Assembly: GCA_900544255.1 (NCBI GenBank) | Contig: UQUM01000051.1 | Coordinates: forward strand, 1-12,395 | DNA length: 12,395 nt | From: an uncultured Sutterella sp. | Lineage (GTDB): Bacteria > Pseudomonadota > Gammaproteobacteria > Burkholderiales > Burkholderiaceae_F | Direction of reading: 5' to 3' | Shown: piece after piece, positions 1-7,357 of the stretch | Layout: each line of letters opens with the position of its first letter | How positions within the stretch are numbered: the first letter of the stretch is position 1 | Translations under genes and position numbers: made by a program | The notes under the pieces: model-generated | Seen by the model: the letters and a program-made list of their open reading frames with translations, nothing else | Databases searched by the model: none | Told to the model about the DNA's origin: nothing

Positions 1-49
1 GGGCTCCGTCGGGTGTGAGTTTGAATGAGAAACCTTTGCGTATCCACAT
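1..49 (-). CDS. tnpB: TnpB-like protein, N-terminal fragment (cut by window edge)
   Basis: Only the first 16 codons are present, beginning at an ATG (49-47) and reading MWIRKGFSFKLTPDGA before running off the window. The pattern of a basic start followed by K-G-F-x-F-x-L-x-P is what TnpB (IS605 OrfB) proteins show at their N terminus, where the first beta strand begins. TnpB is an RNA-guided nuclease that uses an RNA from the right end of its element; that end is outside the window. No Shine-Dalgarno precedes the ATG. A TATAAT hexamer (61-56) lies just upstream, too close for an ordinary leader unless the transcript is nearly leaderless. The fragment is short, so the call rests on the motif plus the adjacent hairpin; a different short protein is possible. 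Confidence 0.55.
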   Translation of the reverse strand, partial: MWIRKGFSFKLTPDGA

Positions 50-93
50 GAAGGCATTATATGAAGTCTGCGCCTGGTTTGCGCGGCTTATAT

Positions 94-113
94 CCCCGCC
101 CTGAACGACGGGG
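94..113 (-). repeat. Subterminal hairpin of the IS200/IS605-like end
   Basis: On the minus strand CCCCGTC (113-107) pairs with GGCGGGG (100-94) around a six-base loop, giving seven base pairs including one G-T wobble. Hairpins of this composition are typical of the ends of TnpB-carrying IS200/IS605 elements. No T-tract follows on either strand, so it does not look like a rho-independent terminator. Confidence 0.55.
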
Positions 114-159
114 CTTTACGCCGCTGTTGGTAAGTTTTCGTTAATAGCCCCTGCCTAAA

Positions 160-183
160 CTCGCCCCTACAAAAATAGGGGAG
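160..183. repeat. Small inverted repeat ahead of ccmA
   Basis: CCCCTA (164-169) and TAGGGG (176-181) form a six-base-pair stem with an A-rich loop, and flanking CTC and GAG could lengthen it with a bulge. It lies about 50 bases before the preferred ccmA start. With no T-tract it is not an obvious terminator. It could be an operator or mRNA leader structure, or chance. I see no convincing sigma70 promoter between the IS end and ccmA. Confidence 0.25.
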
Positions 184-231
184 TTGGGTAAGAAAGCCCG
201 CTTCCGAATTCACCCCGACACCACCATCGTT

Positions 232-915
232 ATGACTCAGCCAGAGACTGACGTACTTTTTGCCGCCGATGCGCTTGAAATGGAGCGCGGCGATCGGCTT
301 CTATTTACCGGACTCACGTTCCGAGCGCCAGCCGGAACCTTGGTACGCCTTGCGGGGGCCAACGGCACGGGGAAAACGTCGCTGCTGCGGCTCTTGACGG
401 GGCTGATGACGCCGGACGAAGGGCGGGTCTTGTATCGGGGTGAAGACATTAAGACGCTCAAAGAAGATTACTGGCGCGACCTTGTTTACATCGGGCATTT
501 GAATGGTGTTAAGGACGACTTGACCGCTCGGGAAAACGTCCGCATCAACGCGCGCTTCGGCAACCTCACCGTCACGGACGAGGCGGCGGAAGCGGCACTC
601 ACGAAGGTCGGATTGGAAGGCTTTTTCGACCATACGACCGGGGAATTGAGCCAAGGACAGCGCCGACGCGTCGCCCTCGCTCGCCTTTTTGTGAGCGACG
701 CCAAGCCCGTATGGATTCTCGACGAACCTTTCACGGCACTGGACGTCGCAAGCGTCGCGAATCTCACAAAGGTCGTAGCCGATCACGTCAATGCCGGCGG
801 GGTCGTCATTTACACCACGCATCAGGAGTGCGTCGTGCCGATTGCGGACGAAAAAAAACTTACGGTGACGGTCTCGGACTTCGCACCCGCTTTGACGGAG
901 GCTGAAGATGCTTAA
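232..915 (+). CDS. ccmA: CcmA, haem-export ABC transporter ATP-binding subunit
   Basis: CcmA is the cytoplasmic ATPase of the CcmABCD complex; ATP hydrolysis drives release of haem-loaded CcmE from CcmC and CcmD. From the ATG at 232 the protein has 227 residues. It carries a Walker A motif (GANGTGKT, 42-49), the ABC signature LSQGQ (139-143), Walker B with catalytic glutamate in WILDEPFTALD (161-171) and the switch histidine in TTHQE (H197). The frame stays open back to a TTG at 184, but the family is usually 200-215 residues and begins close to the ATP-binding fold, so the ATG at 232 is preferred although no good Shine-Dalgarno precedes it. It is the first gene of the ccm operon, and its end overlaps ccmB by eight bases, which suggests coupled translation. 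Confidence 0.95.
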   Translation: MTQPETDVLFAADALEMERGDRLLFTGLTFRAPAGTLVRLAGANGTGKTSLLRLLTGLMTPDEGRVLYRGEDIKTLKEDYWRDLVYIGHLNGVKDDLTARENVRINARFGNLTVTDEAAEAALTKVGLEGFFDHTTGELSQGQRRRVALARLFVSDAKPVWILDEPFTALDVASVANLTKVVADHVNAGGVVIYTTHQECVVPIADEKKLTVTVSDFAPALTEAEDA

Positions 916-1576
916 TCTCTTTTTCTCCGTCATCCGACGCGATCTGCTTCTCGCTTTAAAGCAGAAGAGCGACATCGTTCAGACGCTTTTCTTTTTTGCC
1001 GTCGTGGTGACGCTGGTGCCGCTCGGCGTCGGGGCGGAAACGAACCTTCTGCGCTCGATGGCGCCGGGTGTGGTGTGGGTGGCGGCTCTTTTGGCGGCTC
1101 TGCTTTCGCTTCCCCGTCTTTTTGCTCACGATTGGGCGGACGGAACCCTTGAACAGATGTTGATTTCCGCGGAACCCCTGACGGTCATCGTGCTTGCGAA
1201 AGTGAGTGCTCACTGGCTGGTGACAGGAGTACCGATGACGGTGTTTTCGCTTGTTTTCGGCGTGATGTTTGATCTGCCGGCGGAAGAAACTTGGGTACTC
1301 ACGGCGGCGCTTGCCTTGGGGACGCCCGTTTTAAGTCTCGTGGGGGCGATCGGGGCTGCGTTGACTTTGGGGTTGCGCGCCGGATCCGTACTGACGAGTC
1401 TCTTGGTACTCCCTCTTTACATTCCGGTTTTGGTGTTCGGCGCCGGGGCGGCCGTGCAGGTCGCGATGAGTGTGAGTCCTGCGGCTTACCTCATGGTGAC
1501 GGGCGCATTGACGCTCTTTGCCTTGGCGGCGGCGCCTTTTGCCGTTGCGGCCGCGCTGCGGATTTCGATGCAGTAA
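908..1576 (+). CDS. ccmB: CcmB, haem-export ABC transporter permease subunit
   Basis: CcmB is the inner-membrane partner of CcmA in the CcmABCD complex that frees holo-CcmE. The 222-residue protein matches the usual length of about 220 and has six hydrophobic stretches, as expected. The N terminus reads LNLFFSVIRRDLLLALKQKS, the typical CcmB start with its basic cytoplasmic segment, and the middle contains the conserved LFAHDWADGTLEQMLIS-type loop (about residues 71-87). The start ATG lies inside the end of ccmA and has a clear GGAGG (897-901) six bases upstream. The stop codon TAA overlaps the ribosome binding site of ccmC. Confidence 0.95.
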   Translation: MLNLFFSVIRRDLLLALKQKSDIVQTLFFFAVVVTLVPLGVGAETNLLRSMAPGVVWVAALLAALLSLPRLFAHDWADGTLEQMLISAEPLTVIVLAKVSAHWLVTGVPMTVFSLVFGVMFDLPAEETWVLTAALALGTPVLSLVGAIGAALTLGLRAGSVLTSLLVLPLYIPVLVFGAGAAVQVAMSVSPAAYLMVTGALTLFALAAAPFAVAAALRISMQ

Positions 1577-1589
1577 GGAGAAAATTAAC

Positions 1590-2318
1590 GTGTTGAAAAA
1601 AGCCTTTTTTACGCCGCAGGGGTTTTACGGCGTCGCGTCGAAGTCCGTCACGGGGCTTTATGCGGTGTCGGCGGTGCTTTTCTTGGTGGGGTTTTACCTT
1701 GCATTTTTCGTCTGCCCCATTGATGCGACGCAGGGACACTCCTACCGCATTCTTTTCATTCATGTGGCGTCCGCGTGGATGAGCATGCTGATCTACGTGA
1801 TGATGGCGGTCTTTTCCGCGGCGGCTCTCGCAACGCAGAACCGGATGTGTTCGGTTTACGCCGCGGCGATGGCACCCACTGGGGCCGTGATGGCGTTCTT
1901 GGCGCTCTTTACCGGGGCGTTCTGGGGACGTCCCACATGGGGCGCCTACTGGGTGTGGGATGCACGTTTGACGAGCGAACTCATTTTGCTCTTTCTTTAC
2001 CTTGGATTCCTTGCTTTGCAGAGCGCCGTAACGGATTGGAAGCGCGCCGACAAGGCCTGCGCCTTGATCGCGATCGTGGGCGTGGTGAACGTTCCCATCA
2101 TTTATTTTTCGGTGAAGTGGTGGAACACCCTGCATCAGGGCGCGTCCATTACGTCCAAAGGTTCTTCCATGCATTCCGTGATGCTTGCGACGCTTCTTGT
2201 CATGGTGGCGGCCTTCTGGATTTACAGCTTTGCGGCGACGTTTGCCCGAGCGAAAAATCTGGTGCTCGTGCGTGAAAAGAGAGAAGCGTGGGCGCAGCAG
2301 GCGGTGAAGGAGAAGTAA
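1590..2318 (+). CDS. ccmC: CcmC, haem-handling protein that loads CcmE
   Basis: CcmC is a six-helix inner-membrane protein of the haem-handling (WWD) family that binds haem at its periplasmic face and passes it to CcmE. Starting at GTG 1590 the protein has 242 residues. The tryptophan-rich WWD segment WGRPTWGAYWVWDARLTS spans about 112-129, flanked by the two expected haem-ligand histidines, H58 (in FIHVASAWM) and H182 (in WNTLHQG). The frame is open upstream to 1518, but that part overlaps ccmB and is not CcmC-like. TAAGGAG (1574-1580), nine bases before the GTG, fixes the start. CcmD follows two bases after the stop codon. Confidence 0.95.
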   Translation: MLKKAFFTPQGFYGVASKSVTGLYAVSAVLFLVGFYLAFFVCPIDATQGHSYRILFIHVASAWMSMLIYVMMAVFSAAALATQNRMCSVYAAAMAPTGAVMAFLALFTGAFWGRPTWGAYWVWDARLTSELILLFLYLGFLALQSAVTDWKRADKACALIAIVGVVNVPIIYFSVKWWNTLHQGASITSKGSSMHSVMLATLLVMVAAFWIYSFAATFARAKNLVLVREKREAWAQQAVKEK

Positions 2319-2320
2319 TC

Positions 2321-2533
2321 ATGCAGTGGAATTCCGTAACGGACTTTTTTGTGATGGGCGGTCACGGTTACTACGTGTGGTGCGCTTATGCAATGGCGGC
2401 GTTTTTGGTCGCCGCCGAAAGCGTGAGCCTCTTTTTAGGGCGGCGCTCCGCGAAAAACGCGGTGAAAAAAGAAGTCGTGAAGCTTGCGGCCCGCAAGAAG
2501 GTCGTGACCTCGTCAACGAATCCAACGAAATAA
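2321..2533 (+). CDS. ccmD: CcmD, small membrane subunit of the haem-export complex
   Basis: CcmD is a small single-helix membrane protein that binds CcmC and CcmE and is needed for holo-CcmE release from CcmABC. The ATG at 2321 gives 70 residues, and the position between ccmC and ccmE is the classic one. Visible features are the N-terminal F-x-M-G-G-x-G-Y-Y-V-W segment (residues 10-20) typical of CcmD, one transmembrane helix (about 18-40) and a lysine-rich cytoplasmic tail (about 44-60). AAGGAG (2307-2312) stands eight bases before the ATG, inside the end of ccmC. The frame is open a little further upstream, but that part overlaps ccmC and lacks a better start. Confidence 0.92.
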   Translation: MQWNSVTDFFVMGGHGYYVWCAYAMAAFLVAAESVSLFLGRRSAKNAVKKEVVKLAARKKVVTSSTNPTK

Positions 2534-2546
2534 GGAGACCAGTTTT

Positions 2547-3011
2547 ATGGCTTCAGCAGTTGCCAAGCGCCTCACATTGATCGGAGGCGCCGTTGCCGTT
2601 GTGGGGGTCGGCGTCTATCTGATGCTTTCCGCCTTTAACGACAACCTCGTCTTTTTTTATTCGCCGATGCAGGTTGCGAACCACGAGGCTCCGCAGGGAC
2701 GCACGTTCCGTATGGGAGGGATGGTTGAAGAGGGGTCGGTCACGCGTCTCGCGGACGGCGTGACGGTTCGTTTTGCGATTACGGACACGGGCGCCACAAT
2801 TCCGACGGAATATAAGGGCATTCTCCCTGATCTCTTTAAGGAAGGTAAGGGCGTCGTTGCTCAGGGGCAGCTCAATAAAGACGGGGTGTTCGTCGCCAAC
2901 GAAGTGCTTGCGAAGCACGACGAAAACTACATGCCCCCCGAGGCTCAGGCCGCGATGGACAAGGCGCAGCAGATGAAGCGCGCCGAAGCGGCCGCTAAAG
3001 CCGCCAAATAA
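2547..3011 (+). CDS. ccmE: CcmE, periplasmic haem chaperone
   Basis: CcmE carries haem covalently through a histidine and delivers it to the CcmF/CcmH ligase. The 154-residue protein has a short basic N terminus, one membrane anchor (about 10-29) and a periplasmic beta-barrel domain. The haem-binding motif VLAKHDENY is present with H124 and Y128, so this is the His-type CcmE rather than the Cys variant. After it comes an alanine- and lysine-rich flexible tail (about 131-154), which is usual for the family. AAGGAG (2532-2537) sits nine bases before the ATG, and the gene follows ccmD by 13 bases. Confidence 0.96.
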   Translation: MASAVAKRLTLIGGAVAVVGVGVYLMLSAFNDNLVFFYSPMQVANHEAPQGRTFRMGGMVEEGSVTRLADGVTVRFAITDTGATIPTEYKGILPDLFKEGKGVVAQGQLNKDGVFVANEVLAKHDENYMPPEAQAAMDKAQQMKRAEAAAKAAK

Positions 3012-3043
3012 CGTTTTTTTAGATAACGAAGGGAGACTGTCCC

Positions 3044-4996
3044 GTGATTGCAGAAATCGGTCATTTTGCACTGATTCTCGCGCTCGTCATGGCAGTGATT
3101 CAGGGGGTGATGCCGCTTGTCGGTGCCGCCCGCGGAATCTCGAGCTGGATGGCCGTGGGAAGAATGTGCGCCGCGGCGAACGCCGTCTTTATGACGGTGG
3201 CGTTCGGTACGCTCGCGTATTGCTTTTACGTGAGCGACTTTACCGTTTTGAACGTCGCCAATAATTCCAATTCGCTCCTGCCGTGGTACTACAAGATCGC
3301 GGCGACGTGGGGGAGCCACGAAGGTTCCATCCTTTTTTGGGCAGTGACGCTGGCGTGGTGGTCCTTTGCCGTGGCTTTGACGAGCCGGCGGCTTTCTGAA
3401 GAAGCCATGGCGCGTGTGATGGGGATTCTGGGCCTCGTGATGATGGGGTTCCTTCTTTTCACGCTCTTTACGTCGAACCCCTTCCTGCGCCTTTTCCCGG
3501 CCGCGCCCGAGGGCGGTGACTTAAATCCCCTGCTGCAGGATCCGGGGATGGTCTTTCATCCGCCGTTGCTCTACTTGGGGTACGTCGGTTTCTCGGTGCC
3601 TTTTGCTTTCTCGATCGCCGCTTTGATCGGCGGTCGGCTTGATGTAGCGTGGGCGCGTTGGATGCGTCCCTGGACGGCAGCGGCCTGGATTCTTTTGACG
3701 TTGGGGATCGCCTTGGGGTCTTATTGGGCCTACTACGAACTCGGCTGGGGCGGTTGGTGGTTCTGGGATCCCGTGGAAAACTCGTCCTTCATGCCGTGGT
3801 TGACAGGGACGGCACTCTTACACAGCTTGGCCGTCACGGAAAAGCGCGGGTGCTTCAAGATTTGGACGGTGCTTCTTGCAATCATCACATTTTCGCTTTC
3901 GCTCTTGGGAACGTTCCTCGTGCGTTCCGGCGTATTGACGTCCGTGCATGCCTTCGCGACGGATCCGGAGCGCGGCATCTTCATTTTGGCATTCCTCATC
4001 ATCGTGATCGGCTTGTCGTTCCTCCTTTTTGCGTGGCGCGCGCCGACGGTGGGGCTGGGGGGCAATTTCTCCATGGTGTCGCGCGAGTCGATGCTGCTCG
4101 TGAACAACGTGCTTCTCGTCGTTGCGATGAGCGCCGTCCTTTTGGGGACGCTTTACCCCCTCTTCCTGGACGCTTTGGGCGCCGGCAAGATTTCGGTGGG
4201 CCCCCCGTACTTTGATTCCGTCTTCGGCCCCCTGATGTTCCCGATGTTGTTCCTGTTGGGCGTAGCGCCTTTTGCCCGCTGGAAGGAAGCCGATACGCTC
4301 GAACTCGCCAAAAAATTGGGTTGGGTGTTTGCGTTGTCGCTCGCCGCAGGCGCCGTGATTCCGTTCCTTATGGGGCGCTGGAGTCACTGGGTCTTCATCG
4401 GCTGTACGCTTGCAGTGTGGGTGGCGGCAACTGCCGTCTACAACATCATTGACCGCGGACGCAACATGAAGGGCGGGTTCTTCGCGAAACTCGCGCAGCA
4501 CCCGCGGGCCTTCTGGGGCATGCAGTTGGCGCACATCGGCGTGGCGGTTTTCGTGATCGGTGTGGCGCTCGTGAAGGGCTACCCTGCGGAACGCAACGTA
4601 CGGATGTACGTCGGAGAACAGGTGACCGTTGCCGAATACACCTTCGTCTTCAACGGCACGAAGGAAACGCGCGGCGCCAACTACCAGGCGGTGGAAGGAG
4701 ACTTTACGGTTTTGAAGGCCGGAAAGGAACTCACGCACCTTTATCCTCAAAAGCGCAACTACTTCTCGTCGCGTTCGATGCCGATGACGGAAGCCGCAAT
4801 CCGCCACTCGATCACCGGGGACGTCTATGTGAGCCTTGGCGAGCCGACGCCTGACGGCGCGTGGATTGTGCGTGCGTACGCCAAACCCTTCGTTACCTGG
4901 ATTTGGTGGGGCGCCATTTTGATGGCTTTGGGCGGTGTGCTCGCCATGTCGGACAAGCGCTATCGCGTGCGCCGTCGTAAAACCGTTTCGGAGTAA
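3044..4996 (+). CDS. ccmF: CcmF, cytochrome c haem lyase membrane subunit
   Basis: CcmF is the large membrane core of the System I haem ligase; it takes haem from CcmE and attaches it to the CxxCH motif of apocytochromes c together with CcmH and CcmI. At 650 residues it has the full family length, with many hydrophobic helices across its length. The WWD haem-handling segment GWGGWWFWDPVENSSFMP spans 234-251. Candidate haem-ligand histidines are H172 (VFHPPLLYLGY), H260 (TALLHSL) and H302 (SGVLTSVHAFA), matching the conserved family positions. A soluble periplasmic segment lies between the last two helices (about 525-610). The start is GTG 3044, with AAGGGAG (3029-3035) eight bases upstream. 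The gap after ccmE (32 bases) is the largest but one in the operon and contains no terminator. Confidence 0.97.
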   Translation: MIAEIGHFALILALVMAVIQGVMPLVGAARGISSWMAVGRMCAAANAVFMTVAFGTLAYCFYVSDFTVLNVANNSNSLLPWYYKIAATWGSHEGSILFWAVTLAWWSFAVALTSRRLSEEAMARVMGILGLVMMGFLLFTLFTSNPFLRLFPAAPEGGDLNPLLQDPGMVFHPPLLYLGYVGFSVPFAFSIAALIGGRLDVAWARWMRPWTAAAWILLTLGIALGSYWAYYELGWGGWWFWDPVENSSFMPWLTGTALLHSLAVTEKRGCFKIWTVLLAIITFSLSLLGTFLVRSGVLTSVHAFATDPERGIFILAFLIIVIGLSFLLFAWRAPTVGLGGNFSMVSRESMLLVNNVLLVVAMSAVLLGTLYPLFLDALGAGKISVGPPYFDSVFGPLMFPMLFLLGVAPFARWKEADTLELAKKLGWVFALSLAAGAVIPFLMGRWSHWVFIGCTLAVWVAATAVYNIIDRGRNMKGGFFAKLAQHPRAFWGMQLAHIGVAVFVIGVALVKGYPAERNVRMYVGEQVTVAEYTFVFNGTKETRGANYQAVEGDFTVLKAGKELTHLYPQKRNYFSSRSMPMTEAAIRHSITGDVYVSLGEPTPDGAWIVRAYAKPFVTWIWWGAILMALGGVLAMSDKRYRVRRRKTVSE

Positions 4997-5000
4997 GACC

Positions 5001-5534
5001 ATGCGTTTGAAGTATCTCATTCCGCTTATTGTTTTTCTGTTGCTGGCGGGCTTTCTCTTTAAGGGCCTTTATCTTGACCCGCGTCGTGTGCCGTCGGCTT
5101 TGATCGACAAACCCGCGCCGGAATTCAACCTTCCGGTGCTGCAGGCGCCCGAACGTTCCGTCTCGAAAAAGGATCTCTTGGGGAAGGTTTATCTCTTGAA
5201 CGTCTGGGCCTCCTGGTGCGAAGCCTGCCGCTATGAACACCCCTTCTACGTCGACGCGAAGCGCGCCGGTGAAAAGGTCTTCATCGTAGGCTACAACTAT
5301 CGTGACAAGCGCTATGCGGCGCTGCAGTGGCTGCAGGCGCTGGGGGATCCGTACGACGTTTCCGTCATGGATTCGGACGGCAAAACCGCCATTGACTTCG
5401 GGGTTTACGGGGCGCCGGAAACGTTCGTCATTGATAAGAAGGGCGTGATTCGCCACAAGGTGATCGGTGCGGTGACGCCCGACGTGTGGAAAAAAGAAGT
5501 GAAGCCGCTGCTTCAGAAACTGGAGGCTGAATAA
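5001..5534 (+). CDS. ccmG: CcmG (DsbE), thioredoxin-like thiol-disulfide oxidoreductase
   Basis: CcmG is a membrane-anchored periplasmic thioredoxin-fold protein that reduces the apocytochrome c haem-binding cysteines, or CcmH, before haem attachment. The 177-residue protein has an N-terminal anchor (about 5-23), the conserved P-A-P-E-F-x-L-P segment (38-45), the active site WASWCEACR with C73 and C76, and the cis-proline loop YGAPETFVID with P139. The residues between the cysteines (E-A) differ from the P-T or V-P often seen, which could shift the redox potential slightly. GGAG (4990-4993) precedes the ATG. The start lies four bases after ccmF. The stop shares one base with the ccmH start (TAATG). 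Its electron donor, DsbD or CcdA, is not in the window. Confidence 0.95.
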   Translation: MRLKYLIPLIVFLLLAGFLFKGLYLDPRRVPSALIDKPAPEFNLPVLQAPERSVSKKDLLGKVYLLNVWASWCEACRYEHPFYVDAKRAGEKVFIVGYNYRDKRYAALQWLQALGDPYDVSVMDSDGKTAIDFGVYGAPETFVIDKKGVIRHKVIGAVTPDVWKKEVKPLLQKLEAE

Positions 5535-6031
5535 TGCGCCGTACGTTGTGTCTTTTGGCGGCAGCGCTTTGCCTTGCCGGCCCCGTCGCAGCAGCTCCTG
5601 CGGTGGAACACGTGGAAGCAAGCCCCACGCAGTTTGATCCCGTGGCGCATAAGCGCGTGTTGGGAATTTCCGAACAGCTCCGCTGCCTCGTCTGCCAGAA
5701 CCAGTCGATTGCCGACAGTAACGCCGAATTAGCGGTCGATCTGCGAAATCAGGTGATCGAACAGATTAAGGTCGGCCGCACCGACAAGGAAATCATCGAC
5801 TACATGGTGGATCGTTATGGGGACTTCGTGCTCTATAACCCGCCTTTTAAGCTCTCGACCGCTATTTTGTGGTTGGGACCGGTGGTGCTCTTTTTTGCAG
5901 CCTTGCTGGCTTTCTATGTGAACCTGCGCCGTCGCCGTACGACCGTGGAAAAAACGGAACGGGAATTAACGCCCGAAGAACGTCGGCGGGCGGACGCCCT
6001 CCTGCGCGGCGATACGGATGCCAAGGAGTAA
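5534..6031 (+). CDS. ccmH: CcmH, apocytochrome c thiol-redox subunit of the haem ligase
   Basis: CcmH holds apocytochrome c through a reactive cysteine pair and acts with CcmF and CcmI in haem ligation. The 165-residue protein starts with a signal peptide (about 1-22, with A-rich cleavage region), followed by the three-helix domain carrying the LRCLVCQNQSIADSNAELA motif with C51 and C54, then one transmembrane helix (about 108-129) and a short charged cytoplasmic tail. This is the short CcmH (CcmL-type) that lacks the fused TPR half seen in E. coli; that half is the separate next gene, ccmI. The ATG overlaps the ccmG stop by one base, so translation is probably coupled. Confidence 0.95.
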   Translation: MRRTLCLLAAALCLAGPVAAAPAVEHVEASPTQFDPVAHKRVLGISEQLRCLVCQNQSIADSNAELAVDLRNQVIEQIKVGRTDKEIIDYMVDRYGDFVLYNPPFKLSTAILWLGPVVLFFAALLAFYVNLRRRRTTVEKTERELTPEERRRADALLRGDTDAKE

Positions 6032-6037
6032 TACGCC

Positions 6038-7300
6038 ATGCTGCTTACGTTTATTGCCGTTGCCTTGGTGCTGACGTTCGTGGGGTTGGCGCTTGTAGCT
6101 TGGGGACTCCTTAAAAAACGCACCGGCGCGGAAGATACCGTGCGTCGTGAAGCGAACCTTACGCTCCTGCGGCGTCAGTTTGCGGATTTGGAAGCGGATC
6201 ATGCCGCAGGCCGCGTGACGGATGACGAATACGCGGAAACGAAGTCTGAGATCGAACGCCGCGTGCTTGAAGAAACGACGAGTGAGGCAGCCGTGAAGCC
6301 CGAAGGCAAAAAGGGCTTTGCTTCGGTCTGCGTACTCGCCGTCTTGGTACCGATGTGCGCGTTTTCGCTCTACGAGTACCTGGGAGCGCCCGAAGCCTTT
6401 GATCCGGAATTCCTGCAGAACCAGGCGGCGTCGCACGCAATGGGCGGCCACACGGAAGCCGATCTCGAACACTCGCTGCAGTTGCTTGAAGAACGATTAA
6501 AGGACAACCCCGACAATTTGGACGGTTGGGTGATGCTCGCCAAAACCTATGCGTCCTTTAAGAATTGGAAGGCGAGTTCCAGGGCGTACGAACAAGTGAA
6601 TCGTCTCGCACCCAAAAATGCCGACGTTTTGGCCGACTGGGCGGACGTGATGGCGGCGGCCGAAGGCAGTATTGCCGGTAAGCCCGAAGAACTTATCCGT
6701 GAGGCGCTTGCCGTCGATCCGAAGCATTGGAAGGCGTTGGCGCTGATGGGAACGCTCTGCTTTGACCGCGAAGACTTCAAGGGCGCCGTTACCTATTGGG
6801 AACGGATGCGTGAGGGGACGGAACAGGGCAGCGAAGAATGGCGCCAGATCACGGAAAACATTGATCAGGCACGCCGTCTCGGCGGTTTGCCGCCCGAAAG
6901 CCGTACGCTCACCGAAGCGCCTCAGGCGAAGGCCGAACCGGTCTTTAAGGGGCCGGCGGAAATTACGGGTACCGTGGAATTGGCGCCCGAATTGAAGGCC
7001 CGCGTGAAGGCCGGGGATACGCTTTTCGTGTTCGCCCGGCCCGTGAAGGGGAGCAAGATGCCGGTGGCTTTTGTGCGCCTCACGGCGGCCGATCTCCCGG
7101 TGGCTTTTAAGTTGGATGCCATGAGTCAGATGGGCATGGGGGTGAAGACGTTGGCGGACGTGCGCGAAGCCGTCGTTGAAGCCCGTATTTCCCGTTCCGG
7201 CAATTTCATGCCGTCCGCAGGCGACCTGGAGGGCGCGGCGGGCGTGGTGAAGGTCGGAGCGCACGACGTGAAGATCGTGATTAACCGCGCGGTACCGTAA
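6038..7300 (+). CDS. ccmI: CcmI, TPR apocytochrome c chaperone
   Basis: CcmI binds the C-terminal part of apocytochrome c and presents it to the CcmF/CcmH ligase. The 420-residue protein has two membrane helices (about 1-24 and 92-112) enclosing a cytoplasmic loop with a coiled-coil-like charged stretch, as in the family. A periplasmic TPR region follows (about 145-285, with repeats such as DNLDGWVMLAKTYASF, NADVLADWADVMAA and KHWKALALMGTLCF). The C-terminal domain (about 305-420) is the one found in CcmI and NrfG-like proteins, containing DTLFVFARPVKG and ARISRSGNFMP. AAGGAG (6023-6028) is nine bases before the ATG. It is the last gene of the operon, and a terminator follows 20 bases after the stop. 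Confidence 0.94.
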   Translation: MLLTFIAVALVLTFVGLALVAWGLLKKRTGAEDTVRREANLTLLRRQFADLEADHAAGRVTDDEYAETKSEIERRVLEETTSEAAVKPEGKKGFASVCVLAVLVPMCAFSLYEYLGAPEAFDPEFLQNQAASHAMGGHTEADLEHSLQLLEERLKDNPDNLDGWVMLAKTYASFKNWKASSRAYEQVNRLAPKNADVLADWADVMAAAEGSIAGKPEELIREALAVDPKHWKALALMGTLCFDREDFKGAVTYWERMREGTEQGSEEWRQITENIDQARRLGGLPPESRTLTEAPQAKAEPVFKGPAEITGTVELAPELKARVKAGDTLFVFARPVKGSKMPVAFVRLTAADLPVAFKLDAMSQMGMGVKTLADVREAVVEARISRSGNFMPSAGDLEGAAGVVKVGAHDVKIVINRAVP

Positions 7301-7320
7301 CAGCGGAACGCACGACGAAG

Positions 7321-7357
7321 AAGCTCCTTTCGGTGAACGGCCGGAGGGAGCTTTTTT
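7321..7357 (+). terminator. Rho-independent terminator of the ccm operon
   Basis: AAGCTCC (7321-7327) pairs with GGAGCTT (7347-7353), with a second small stem CGG/CCG (7331-7333 and 7341-7343) inside the loop, followed directly by a run of six T (7352-7357). It stands 20 bases after the ccmI stop. The last bases overlap the stop codon of the convergent minus-strand gene. From the opposite direction the hairpin is followed by only a poor T-rich stretch, so it may terminate that transcript less well. Confidence 0.9.

Larger units (their letters stand above)
1..133 (-). mobile_element. Probable left end of an IS200/IS605-family element (partial)
   Basis: Read on the minus strand, this stretch has the order expected at the left end of an IS200/IS605-type element. 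There is a TTAC tetranucleotide (133-130), then a short imperfect hairpin (113-94), then about 45 bases, then the start of a TnpB-like reading frame (from 49) that leaves the window. The family transposes as single strands whose ends are subterminal hairpins recognised by TnpA, and IS608 is cleaved after TTAC at its left end. The outer boundary is therefore only a guess, since no second end or target comparison is visible. The element points away from the ccm operon and does not disrupt it. Seen: hairpin and frame. Inferred: family and boundary. Confidence 0.5.

Noticed and set aside
94..113. Hairpin as a transcription terminator
   Set aside because: No T-tract follows the stem on either strand, and the position relative to the TnpB-like start fits an IS end better.
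1518..1589. Upstream extension of ccmC
   Set aside because: It overlaps ccmB, has no ribosome binding site, and the residues are not CcmC-like. The GTG at 1590 has a well-placed AAGGAG.
3818..5020. Long minus-strand open frame (400 codons) opposite ccmF
   Set aside because: It is antisense to the conserved ccmF coding region, rich in His and Arg as GC-rich shadow frames are, and has no recognisable domain.
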